The notes under the pieces are model-generated. The model was not told the origin of the DNA and ran no database searches. It saw nothing but the letters and a program-made list of their open reading frames with translations. Made by a program: the position numbers and the translations under genes. A stretch of 64,000 nucleotides of DNA from positions 334,987,099-335,051,098 of the forward strand of contig NC_085140.1 in assembly GCF_024139115.2 (NCBI RefSeq), given 5' to 3'. Positions 53,546 through 64,000 of this stretch are shown in pieces; the first letter of the stretch is position 1, and the number at the start of each line of letters is the position of its first letter. Source of the DNA: Armigeres subalbatus (Eukaryota > Arthropoda > Insecta > Diptera > Culicidae).

Positions 53546-54589
53546 TAAAGCACATCTTAGCGGCTATAGGCTCTTTCGACCTTGAATCCGTAAGCGCCAC
53601 CTCAACATTGAGCGCCGCCCGTCTGTTTTTGTGCCCGGCAGGAATCCAAACTTCAGGGCAGGTTTCTTGATAGAGTTCAGTGGATGAGAAACGCACTAGC
53701 AAACCCGAAAGGTTATGAAGTACTTCCGTTCTTTTTCGGCAAGATGACCGTCCCACGAGTAAATTTACGATGGCTAGAGATCGTCGTTCGGTTAGTCACT
53801 GTAGCTCAAATTATCATCATTGGCAGAACCAACCTTCACAATTCTCCCTTCTCGCTTTGAGAACGGTAAAGAAGGGACTGAGTTCCCTTGGAAGTCCAAC
53901 TAGGGTAAACATCACAAAATACGACAAAAAAAAACAATAACCGAACGACATCAAAAACCTTTAGTACCTAGACATTACAAACTCGTTGCATTTGAATGGA
54001 AAACATTTATTTTTGCAGGGCAAAACGGCAAAGAATAATAAGCATGCTTTTATTTGAATTTACAAAACTTATCCTAGGATCATTTCACTTCATTTTACTT
54101 CAGATCATTTCAAAGGAAAGAAAAATCCTTTCTCTCTACCTTCTTGTCTGTCTACTTCATGTGTGCGGTATTTATATTTTTAGCTAAAGAAAATTAGCCT
54201 CGGATCAACCTTCTTTTTTTATAAAATGGCGGAAATCGATTTCATTTCTAAACAAACAAAGAATCTTGCCAAAAAGTTCACTTTCTGGCGACGACAGCCA
54301 AATCGATAAAGACGCTACTTCAGAGGAAAATTTCTACAGCATCCACCCACCGGTGACTGTCGCTTAGTCCGACAGACGCCAAGCGATTATTCAGCGTCGG
54401 AAAGCAGCTTTCTTGTATCCAATAATCCCATTAGCACCGCCACCTCGTTAATCGTTATGAGCGCACATCATATTTACACCCATATCAGATCACAAAGAGG
54501 CGGAGAAAACTTTATTGAATATAAGAAAACTGCTGAAATGGACGCGCGTGGTCCATTTTGATCGGGATTCTTTAGAGAGCGATCGAACA

Positions 54590-54672
54590 AGATTTCACGC
54601 AGAGCGGACGCAGCGGAGCGGTCTCAGCAGCACTAAGGCTCTGGTTGAGGTTTCGACGGAAAACCATCGCAT
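54590..54672 (+). repeat. Two-copy ATTTCACGCAGAG repeat, copy 2
   Basis: See copy 1 at 53455. The sequence between the two copies (53546-54589) has no recognised gene. Confidence 0.5.
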
Positions 54673-55014
54673 TGGTGGTGGCGTCTGTAGCGATCCCGCA
54701 CCATCAGTGGCGATGCTGAAAATTTATTCCAATGATGGCGTTTTGTTGAAAACTCATCGAGTGAGTGTCGAGTCAGAATCGTCATTGTAGTTTAAAGGGA
54801 TAAATTCGAAAACTCAAACCAAATAGTCTGTTTATCTGGGTGAAGATTTTTCCCAACGGTCAATATATCTGATAACTAATTGATATCCTGGAAAGGACTG
54901 TGTGTAATTAATTCTTGAAGTTCCTCTCACTTTGCCACCGGCGCCATAGAAAACGAGACACGCATACTTTCATCGTATAGGCAGAAACCGAACGTTGAAA
55001 ATAAATATGTATAT

Positions 55015-55195
55015 GGTCCGATGTCCACGTAGCGTCTTTACAACGCTGCATGCACACGGCGTTAAAAGGACGCAGATGTGCATCGGGAAAAAGCGGTAAC
55101 GCAGCGTCACCGCACCAATGCACACCTGCGTTTTTTCAACGCCACGTGCAAGCAGCGTTGAAAAAACGCTACGTGGGCATCGGCCCTATGCGTTT
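55015..55195. mobile_element. GGGCCGATGCCCACG MITE, copy 2
   Basis: Ends GGTCCGATGTCCACGTAGCG and CGCTACGTGGGCATCGGCCC are inverted; further inward ACAACGC/GCGTTG motifs are mirrored. The related copy at 21189 starts GGGCCGATGCCCACG. Confidence 0.75.
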
Positions 55196-55499
55196 GTTTT
55201 CGCACCACTTCCCATTCTGCTTATTTCTTCTTTATTACGGACATTTTTGAGGATGGTTTCTTCTAGGATTGTGGTGTCCTCCACTGAAAGCCGGTCCAGT
55301 GGCTTCAGCGGCGATGCGATCGATGAGTCGTGTTTATTCTTTTTCCACGGTTGGAGACTCAAAGTGCATCCAACTGGGAGCTACTATTTGGCTTCTTGAT
55401 TCGGTTGACCTCCGAGCAGTTTGCTCAATGTTAATAAAGAGATACAAATTATGATGTCAAATATCATCCATTTCGTATAGCTACGTTGTCCCGAGTATG

Positions 55500-55903
55500 C
55501 TGCACCTTTGAGTTTTTTCTACGAAAATTGGATAAATTAACCAACGATTTTCCGAAAATCTTTGGGTAAACCTCTTGTTAAATGTCGGATGAATTTTTCG
55601 TCGAATATTGGATGAATTGACCTACAAATTTCTTTTGATTTCCGACGAATTTCGGATGAAGATCTTGTCCCGTATCGAACGAATCTTTCGTCGAAATTCG
55701 GATGAAAATCCCGAAGTCAATTTTTGAACCAAATTTTAATCCATTTTTAGAAAAAAAAAACAAAATAATTTCTTCAAGTAATTTGAATGAATTTTGTAGG
55801 GAAATTCGTTTTACTTTCCCGACGCCTTTAAGGATGATTTTCCGAAGAAATTCAAGGTATTTGTCCGAGGAAATTTGGGGGAATTCAGGTAGATATTTTG
55901 GGG
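55500..55903. repeat. Degenerate AATTCGGATGAA array
   Basis: Same style as 52080-52810: TCGTCGAAATTCGGATGAA, TTTTCCGAAGAAATTC and similar. Confidence 0.55.
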
Positions 55904-56068
55904 GAATTCTCGCTTAACTTTTCAAAAGGTCCTAAGTAACATTTTTTTCATGAATTAATTTGAATAGCCCAATCAACAGACCAATATGAAAGCTTTTGAT
56001 TGCAGTATTCAAATTTATACATGAAAAAAATGTTACTTAGGACCTTTTGAAAAGTTAAGCGAGAATTC
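55904..56068. repeat. 165-bp foldback, 73-bp arms
   Basis: Arms 55904-55976 and 55996-56068 pair at about 68 of 73 positions around a 19-base loop. The outer part (GAATTCTCGCTTAACTTTTC) still resembles the flanking degenerate array, so this may be an inverted duplication of local sequence, not an inserted element. Confidence 0.85.
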
Positions 56069-56220
56069 TTGATGGGAAATAGGATGTACTATCTGAGGAA
56101 ATTCAAAAGGACCTCACGAAAAAAATTTTCCCGGTTTTTGGAAGAATTTTTAATTACATGTACACATAAATTTATTTATTTGACTTGGTTCAGATCAAAA
56201 TTCTCCACTCAATATCAAAA

Positions 56221-56398
56221 GACTTCCCTGGGCATAAAAGTATCATCGTGTTAGCCTCATGATATACAAATGCAAAAATGGTAACCTGGCTTAGAAACCT
56301 CGCAGTTAATAACTGTGGAAGTGCTTAATGAACACTAAGCTGCGAGGCGGCTCTGTCCCAGTGTGGGGATGTAATGCAAATAAGAAGAAGAAGAAGAA
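56221..56398 (+). mobile_element. tRNA-derived SINE (family 1), 5'-truncated copy 4
   Basis: Begins at GACTTCCCTGGGCATAAAAG, i.e. without the tRNA-like head, and runs to CCCAGTGTGGGG and an (AAG)n tail (56382-56396). A 5' truncation is usual for LINE-driven retroposition. Confidence 0.8.
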
Positions 56399-59300
56399 TA
56401 TCAATAGACAACGTGAGGGAGAAGGTAATGGGAAATATTTCGATATTTGTTGTTTGGCCACTCTAAGGTAGAAGTTGATTACCGTCACTTTGAAGCTTCA
56501 TTTAAGCTCTGAATACAGCTACAACAGTACCAGCCTTATTCATCCGATCCTCCTATCCAGACAAATCACATTTGAAGTTTCTTATTTCGGATGTTCTATC
56601 TAAACACAGCTCTCGTTCAAAGCCCGCCACAAGCAGCGTTATATTGAACATAAATCCTCTACCCGTAATCGTACCCGTCGCTTCATCTTTTTCAATTTCA
56701 AATGGCAATTCTTCATTCATCGTTATCCACAGGACAGAAAATATCCGCCTCGAACGAAAGAAAAAAACAACTCTCCATCTCGACCGTTAAAACGACAGTC
56801 AAATTGAATTGGACCAAATCTCATTACGCCGAGCAATTTTCCATTGTTTGCCTATTCTCAGCTTTCCTTCAATTTTAAATATATAATTTTCAATACCACC
56901 GAGCAGGACGTAGACGGTCCGCCGAGCCAACCACCACAAGGGGCCACAAACAACAATGGCCTAGATTTTCGATTCCGTACTCCTCCCACCAACTGAACCG
57001 GATCCGATTGAATGATGATGGGGAGCAGGTGAAGCATCCGCCCGTGAGCTCCCACGAGTCTGGACAACAGCCGGGCCGGGGTCCTCTTCTATGACGTACG
57101 CTGACGGCGCTACCAAGGGACAGGCAATCTGATCCACTCTTGGCCGCCCTGCCAAGCCGACAGCCACCACACTGAAGAGGGAAAATTGAGAAACTCTAAA
57201 CTGACTGAGGGAAATATGACAAATGAGATAACGTTCACCGTTGAGCAAGGATAATAGAGGAAAAAATGGCAGGAAGTTAAAGAAGGTTAAACAACGAGAT
57301 AGAGCTTTCCACTTGTCCTTTTCCGTTGGTGAAGTGGAGAGTAGTGCTTCCTTCGGTTATAATGAAAAGAGGCATCTTATCGTCAGGATCTCACTTTTAT
57401 CAGTTTTCGTTGGCTCTGAATGAAGTTCTGATCCCACTGTCGGGCGTAGGGACGACAACCGGCGAACCACTTGACTAAAAGAGTGGAAAATGGAGACCAA
57501 CTTCTGCCGAGTCGAGTCAGAGTCGGACAAGTTTCCTGTGCACGGGATGCGATCGGGAGAGGGGGTGGAAAAAATAATTAATTTGTGTTTATAAATCTGA
57601 ACCAACAAGCAATCAGTGCTAAAAGGGGAAACGGTCGTAGCGAGCATCAAAGGCCTGACTGGTTCGAGTGGGAAAGGGAAAGTTAAGCCATCCAGCAAAA
57701 GAAAACTCATGCCGGGCATCAAAAGATGGAAATGATGAATCTATGAGATCAGTATGCTGACTCCGGGCAAAATGAAGCTTGTTAGGATGGGAAAGGGCAA
57801 GGGTCGCTGTAGGAGGGGCGCAAAGTTTTGAAAGTCGACGCAAAGAAATTATCCAAATTAGGGAGAAAAAGAATTCCACCCGAATCAGTTCATCAGACTA
57901 TTAGACGCTATGACGAATTACTGCGAGGGATTGGTTGTCATGAGAAATAAAATGCAAATGATGACTTTGTTAGAGGATTGATTACGACGATAACGAGTAA
58001 ACTTTAGGTGATTAGTTCCAACATATGAAAAGTTTATTACAATTGCTCCTCGCAGTTGTTTCGGATCTGTTACAAAAGAGAGAACCTAATTACAGTCAAT
58101 GTAATTCCATTTCCAACTCGATTTCCCCAATGTAAATAAAACCAAACAGAACATTTCGAAATCATTAGTCCTTCCTTTAATATTCGCTCGTTTGCAGCCG
58201 GTGGTTGCACAAACAAACCCCCTCCCCAGTTACCATCGCTCCATCCACCTTCCCTTTGACCCGAACATTAAACCATTCAATCGTAATGTGGAAAATGGCC
58301 CACCAAAAATAGAGAAACAATCTGTGATTGGTATCATTGGGAACTTTGTTGCTTTCAACCGTTTGTTGCTGCGGAACCCAACCCCGTCGACAACGATGAT
58401 GATAATTTACTGTCAGAGAGTTGCGGAGCTGCCCCGTCAGTCGGGATATGACACACAAAGGAAGTTGTATATTTTACGTTTCCTGTTCGCGCACGGAGCA
58501 CCCCAACAACGGACTGACAGAGCAGTGGAACCGTTGTTCGGCACTTGCACACAGCCGCGGTGCCGGTGGAATCCTGGCCTGTGTAATAAAATAATGAATG
58601 TTTAATCAGTAAATATTTGGTATTGATTTTCGTTTGCAGCCCTGTCTGTTTTGCTTTATTGTAAGCTCTGTTTGTGCCTTTCGCTTCTGATATATGGTAT
58701 TTGGGACGATTGTATGGGTTTAGAGAATATTTATACTCCATTTCCGGTTGAATATGGAACGGAAATGCAACATTGAACATGCGAAATACGTGGTTTGGAA
58801 TCATATGAGTTGGCATACATATACGTCCAAATGTATGTATTTCAATAAATTATCATCAGTTCTGCCTAATGTAAAGATTTGCAAATACTGAACAAACTTG
58901 TTTAAATCCAAGAAATAGACGATACAATGAATCACTTTCAAATTCATCATAAAGTCAAATGGATCCGGAAAGTTAAATCGGCTTAGTTACCAGTGACGCA
59001 TGTTGAGACCTAATTTTAAAGTTAATAAATAATACAAAGGCGTTTTCAACGTTCAATTCAATTAGTTTTTATTAGAACTAAAATATATCTCGGATTTCTT
59101 TGCGATCAAGAAGTTTAATACAAACTTCAAAAAGCATTGGGCTCTGATCAGTTTTGCAACTTAAAAACATGTATTGCAGCCAAAGATATAGAGTCCCACT
59201 CAATTCTCAAATAACAAAAGCTCGGTCCTATTCACTCAGAAATACGTCAGAGTCATGTTCGTAAGTCCAAGAATCACTCACTCGCAAATAAACAATGTTA

Positions 59301-60249
59301 CAGTCATTACAGAGCTGTTCGCTCCAATGCCAATAAAAATACATCCACATACACTAATGATTACCTCGGCACGCTACATCCGTCAAAATAAACAGAAATG
59401 CTGAAACAAAACAAAAATCTTCTAACGGGCTTAAAGTGTAATCCTTTTATAACTCCCATAACAATCGAAACGTAATTTTCATACAAATAAAATAGAACAA
59501 CATGAATTGAACATGAAGGTCTTGAAGTCCCACTCATTCGGGAAACAACAAAAAAGTCAACAAGTTATTTAACAAATCAAAAAATAGGTCGTATGGTAAA
59601 AAAAATATCTTGACTTATGAGTACAAGGGTTGGACAAAATGATCGGAATCTATCAAATTTCGAATAACCATAACTTTATGAGATATCAACTGATTTCTAT
59701 GGTTCTAGCAGAGCGTTAGACGGAAATTATAATTTTGAAAACCATAAAGCCATGTTTTTCAGCTCTTTTTGAGTTCATTGATAAATTGTCTTACATCTAA
59801 CACCAAACCAATCGGTTGTAATCAATTCAAATAATCAATAAGATACTATAGAATGCCATAACTTATGAAATCATGAGGTTTGGTGTGTCACGAGACTCAC
59901 AAGATGGTATTCACCTATTTCCATAAAGTGACTCCGGCGGAACCTCCGGAATCCGAAATACAGGCCATGTTTTGAAGCGATCAAATTCGTGACCAAATGT
60001 GGCATAGCATATGCGTCGTTTCCAATCAAAATATCTAAAATAAGCATTTCCAAAATATGCGTTCTGAAAAAGGTAACCGGAGGTAACCGGAATAACTCCG
60101 GAGCCAAGTGGAAAATCCTGGAAATCAAAAAATCTCTTAAAACTTGGTGGAAAACGCGAGAAAAAAAAGTTGATAGACAAAAAAGTTATACAGCCAAAAA
60201 GATTATTATTATAGCTAAACAGTTGGCTATATTTATTTATTTAGTATTT
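56399..60249. other. Unique spacer; GC-richer pieces, no gene recognised
   Basis: Pieces at 56880-57240, 57400-57860 and 58180-58600 are less AT-rich and free of recognised repeats; their open frames lack domains and splice signals in register. At 59630-59960, TACAAGGGTTGGACAAAATG and later CTCCGGCGGAACCTCCGGAA look like a decayed DNA transposon of Tc1 type. Nothing else is supported. Confidence 0.35.
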
Positions 60250-60328
60250 GATTTTTACCAGACTAAGCCGGAGTGGCCTGTGCTGCACATAAAAGTCTTC
60301 TCCATTCAGCTCGGTCCATGGCTGCACT
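60250..60328 (-). pseudogene. LINE A-type extreme C-terminus
   Basis: The minus strand reads AAMDRAEWRRLLCAAQATPA then stop, the C-terminal end typical of this LINE group. It is cut at 60329 by the poly(A) tail of the L1/Tx1 element. Confidence 0.6.
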
Positions 60329-60409
60329 TTTTTTTTATTTTTTTTTTTTTTTTTTTTTTTTTGAAGAAAAACTTACAAACTAATTTACAGTGAGCTTGAT
60401 GTGTAACAA

Positions 60410-63400
60410 TCAATCAAGTATGTTTGATAATTCGAGCGTGGAACGCGATGTTTGAGGTGTGGTATAAATGTAACTAACATATTTACTAAAAACTAATACA
60501 ATTTTTTGTCTCTCGCTTCTACTGAATTCTAATAACTCGGGGAATTGAAATCTTTCAAAGTTCTGTACATTCATTTTTCTTAGATTAATTGTTTTCAATT
60601 TATCAAGACACACTTTCCATAATGGTTTAGTAAATCTACACTCAGCAAATAAATGGGATAGCGATTCAGTCATTGCATTGCATTGTCTACATAAATTGCT
60701 GGAGCTTCGACCATGTCTAAAGTAAGAGTCCATATTCGGAATTTTTTCATTAACTAGCAAATAATATACAGATTTTTCTTCTGAATTAATTACCTTAGAC
60801 AAGCTAATGTTTCTCCATATATTATTCCAAATCTTATTCGAATATTTCAAAATTATTTCTGCATGTCCTTTATTTCTAATGTAATGTTCGTATAATAATT
60901 TACAAGAAAGGCGATTCGTTATTTCTGGAGGTAACGAGTCTAATTCAGAACGCAATAAACGTATGAAATCAAAAGCAATTGGAATAGTGCAATTATTCGA
61001 GTTATTGGTCAAGAATTGATTTACTATAAAAGAGTTATCGTAATTACAGTTTGCAAATGTATTAAGAAGTAAAGACCAGCTTTTACTTTCTGGATCGTGT
61101 AATCCCAATCCGCCTGATTTCCTAGGTAATATTAGTTGATTAAAGGCTACTCTCATCCCATGATTTTGCCAAAGAAATATTCCTACCATGTTTTTTAACT
61201 TCGCACAGTACTTGTTGGTCAGCTTTATTACTGAAGCGACATACCAAACTTTGGATAGAGCGAATGTATTCACAAATATTTGCTTTTGAATTAAATTAAG
61301 CTTTCTAGGTTGATTTACTTGGAGAACCATAGATACATTCTGCACTACAGATTTCCAATTGTCGTCTGACATTTGTTTAAACGAATTTGAGAAATGTATT
61401 CCCAAAATTTTAATACTATTTTCTATTTCCACCCAATCAAAACTTGTGAGATTTGCCGGTCCGAATCCTATTTCAATGGCTTTTGTTTTATTAATGTTCA
61501 ACAACGCCCCTGAAACTTTTCCAAAATTTATGAATAATTGTCTAATTCTGCTTAAATCATTAAAATTGTTTATTATCAACGATATGTCGTCAGCATAAGC
61601 GTTAACTAAGTCTAGTTCATTTGAACATTCGGCTACAATCCTTTGAAGCAGAGGCTCCAAATAAAGCACAAATAAATGCATGGCTATAGGATCACCTTGC
61701 CTAACTGATCGTTCTATTTTGATTTCCCTGGATAAAGTTCCGTTTACTAATATTTTGGAAAAAGAAACATTCCTGGTCATTCTCAGAAAATCAATAAACT
61801 GTCTATTCAGATTCATCGCTTGCAAAGTGTCAAACAAAAACCTTGGTTCTACTCTATCGAATGCTTTTTCTATATCGAAAGAAACTAGTATCGCTTTTCT
61901 CTTTTTGAATTGCAATTCAGCTATTCTATCTCTAATGGAACACGTGGCTTCAAAAATGTTACGCTTGGGGTTAGCACACTTTTGGTTCGAATTAACCAAA
62001 TCTGGCATAAGTTTATTCAGCCTTTCTTTTAAGATCCTTGTGACAATTTTGTAATCAAAATTTAACAATGTCAGTGGTCGATATCCCTCAATTTTGTTTC
62101 TCGCATTTTTTTTCCTAACTAAAACTATCATCCCATCACATAATTTTTTCTCCATGTTGCCTTCCATGATGCAATTTATAATAGCTGTTATTTCTACCTT
62201 CACTATATCCCAACTATCCATAAAAAATTCTTTTGGCAACCCATCTAAGCCAGGAGCTTTTTTCGAAGCACTGTTCTTAATTGCATGAAAAACCTCATCT
62301 TCCGTCACTTCGGCCATTAAATTTTCGTTTTGTATATTCCCCTCAGATATAATTCTCTCGGGCCTAAAATCTCTGCTGTCCTCGATCGGATGTGATTTAA
62401 AGAAAGAATCAAAATGATTCACTATGTGTTCTTGAATCTCATCTGCTCTACATTCTTGTCTTCCGTCAATTTCTAACATTTTTATCTCGGTTTTACATTT
62501 TTTCTTTCTCTTTTCGCTTAATTGAAAAATCGATATTGGTTCGCCACTGAAATATATCTCATTGTTTCTAGAAATGAATGCACTAAAATCCCGTTGAAGT
62601 CTCAACATTTTTCCTTTGATCCTATTAATTTCTGTGATCTTTCGAATATCCGTCAGATAATCATCGTAAGCTTTGCGCAATGCAAAGTACCAGAATTCCA
62701 TATTATTTTTAAAATCTTTATAAATTAATCCTGACTTCCACTTCATAAAAGATACAATCTTAGGCTTCGCATATTCAGTCCACCAAACTAACCAGTTTCG
62801 ATAATATCTTCTTTGTGTTACCCAATACTGCCATTTGGATTGAAACTCTGTACGATTTTGCTCATCGTGCAAAATCAATGATTTATAATTCCATACTCCT
62901 CTCCCGAATGGTTTTCCCAAATACGGTAACTTAATCTTAACAATTAAAGCTTTATGATCCGTGAAAGAAGAAACTTGGTATTTAGCATCAACAACATTAG
63001 TTGCAAGCGACTCGGATACATATAATCGATCAATTCTTGACCCAAACCCACTTCTTACAAAAGAGAATTCTTGTCTATTGCCGAACAAGACTTCCCACGT
63101 GTCCTGTAAACGAAGCGCCTGTCTTATTTTTTTCAACATGGGGCTGAAGTTGTTCGAATTTTGATTACCACTGTCTTTCGCATTTTCTATACAATTAAAA
63201 TCGCCACCCAAAATAATCAAATCAGAAGAATTCCTTAAATAATATGGAACAGTCTGGTTAAAAAAAGTTCTCTATTGTGTCGGTTCACAGAACCCGAAGG
63301 AGCATAGACATTGCAAATAATGACGTCATTATTAAGCTTCAATTTTATAAGCCTCGAATCTAAACTGCGTTCAACATCACTACATTGAAAGTGTGCCTTC

Positions 63401-63627
63401 ACAGCTATAGCTGTTCCCCTTTTCTCGTGATCGATATTATACACAACATCAAAACCATATAGATCCAAGTTTTCGTTTTCTACCTCTTGAAAAAGTATTA
63501 CATCTACATCCATTAGATTTACAAATGTTCGAAGCGAGTTAATTTTGTTAGTATTAGATATGTTGTTCAGATTGATGCTAGCAATAGTGTATGAAATTTG
63601 TCTATTAGTATCACTGTTAGTCGCCAT
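60410..63627 (-). pseudogene. L1/Tx1-group ORF2: endonuclease and reverse transcriptase (one frameshift)
   Basis: The start at 63627 gives MATNSDTNRQISYTIASINL, DVILFQEVEN, VYNIDHEKRGTAIAV and VYAPSGS (endonuclease N-half). After a frameshift at about 63220-63240 comes LGGDFNCI, RIDRLYVS and FTDHKALIV (catalytic D and H). The reverse transcriptase holds KKAPGLDGLPKEFF, GYRPLTLLNFDYKIV, LVSFDIEKAFDRVEP (motif A), RQGDPIAMHLFVLYLEPLL (motif B) and NAYADDISLI (YADD). A C-terminal CRQCNAMTESLSHLFAEC lies near 60690. The protein primes reverse transcription at the nicked target. Apart from the shift the frame is open for 936 codons. Confidence 0.85.
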
Positions 63628-63645
63628 TGCATTAGTATTAACTTA

Positions 63646-64000
63646 TTATACTTTCTTTCCTCTCTTTTTTCTGTTAGCATTGTGTGAAGCCGTAGACTTC
63701 ATTGAGCTGTCTGTCTCATAAGCAGAGTTATCGCTTGTGTCCTGTATCAGTGCGTTAAACTGATTTGAATCATCTAAACTAGGTGTATTGTTCTTACCTA
63801 CTATCGTCTTATCCAAACCATCACTACCACCGATGATGCTGGAAACACGAATCACTTTGTTGGGTGTAACAAAATCTGATGTTCGTTGCTCAGAGATGTT
63901 TGCTGACGACGAAGATGGCGTATCAGTGGTAGTAATGCTTGGATTTCCGATGCTCTTATCGTGCTTTCGGTTCAAAGCGTTTAGATTAACCATTCTAGGC
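63646..64000 (-). pseudogene. L1/Tx1-group ORF1, C-terminal part (runs off window)
   Basis: An open frame of at least 115 codons ending at 63646, 18 bases before the ORF2 start. It is Ser/Thr/Asn-rich with a basic tail (NRKKRGKKV). No knuckle is visible in this part. The position just upstream of ORF2 identifies it as ORF1; its true start is outside. Confidence 0.6.

Larger units (their letters stand above)
60329..64000 (-). mobile_element. L1/Tx1-group LINE, nearly intact, 5' end outside window
   Basis: ORF1 end, ORF2 with APE endonuclease and reverse transcriptase, no RNase H, a 3' UTR under 50 bases and a poly(A) tail (poly-T at 60329-60362 on the plus strand). This is the L1-group pattern. 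Only one frameshift is apparent in about 1070 codons of ORF2, so it is much younger than its neighbours. It runs past the right edge. Confidence 0.75.

Noticed and set aside
58192..58816. Opposed 137- and 153-codon frames
   Set aside because: Overlapping antisense frames without motifs, in unique non-coding-looking sequence.

Overview
This is eukaryotic, almost entirely non-coding DNA. It looks like a large, transposon-rich insect genome, most probably a culicine mosquito of the Aedes type (inference, no search run). The reasons are the element mix: LOA-, Jockey- and L1/Tx1-type LINEs, a BEL/Pao LTR retrotransposon, a DD37-type Tc1/mariner transposase (a class described from mosquitoes), tRNA-derived SINEs, many short terminal-inverted-repeat elements, and long AT-rich spacers. 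There is one convincing host exon, one complete tRNA-like cloverleaf, and no intact host gene.

Region 1 (1-15.5 kb) is a nest of transposons. Working inwards: a LINE ('LINE A') is split by a BEL/Pao element (1896-13861, 5-bp target duplication). The BEL gag is split by a LOA-clade LINE (3446-10886, 9-bp target duplication). The LOA ORF1 is split by a 2.06-kb element with 111-bp terminal inverted repeats built from short tandem units (4567-6622). That element holds a SINE (5787-6060). All coding parts are broken. The BEL element is odd: it lacks a 3' LTR and ends in an inverted copy of the first 40 bp of its own 5' LTR.

Region 2 (15.9-31.9 kb) holds a GC-richer unique block (15.9-17.3 kb, possible non-coding first exon or promoter) and then about 14 kb of spacer with SINEs, small inverted-repeat elements, a 119-bp-arm foldback beside a tRNA-like sequence (27.9-28.4 kb) and an unrecognised minus-strand reading frame (30.2-30.7 kb). 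At 31052-31852 there is a likely exon: splice acceptor, 659-nt 5' UTR, start codon, signal peptide, and a phase-1 splice donor. It is the best evidence for a host gene on the plus strand, probably secreted or cell-surface. I recognise none of its later exons, so most of what follows may be its first coding intron.

Region 3 (31.9-47 kb) has small inverted-repeat elements, a damaged minus-strand Jockey-clade LINE (37.2-41.8 kb) interrupted by a DD37 mariner-type element and by an 0.87-kb insert, then unique spacer.

Region 4 (47-60.2 kb) has a strand-asymmetric purine tract, more SINE and MITE copies, an internally deleted LINE A copy with a 6-bp target duplication, degenerate GGATGAATTTC-type arrays and another foldback.

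Region 5 (60.3-64 kb) is a nearly intact minus-strand L1/Tx1-group LINE with a poly(A) tail, inserted in a LINE A relic and running off the right edge.

Reading frames were judged by eye from translated motifs. Family names are at clade level. Boundaries without target duplications are approximate to tens of bases.
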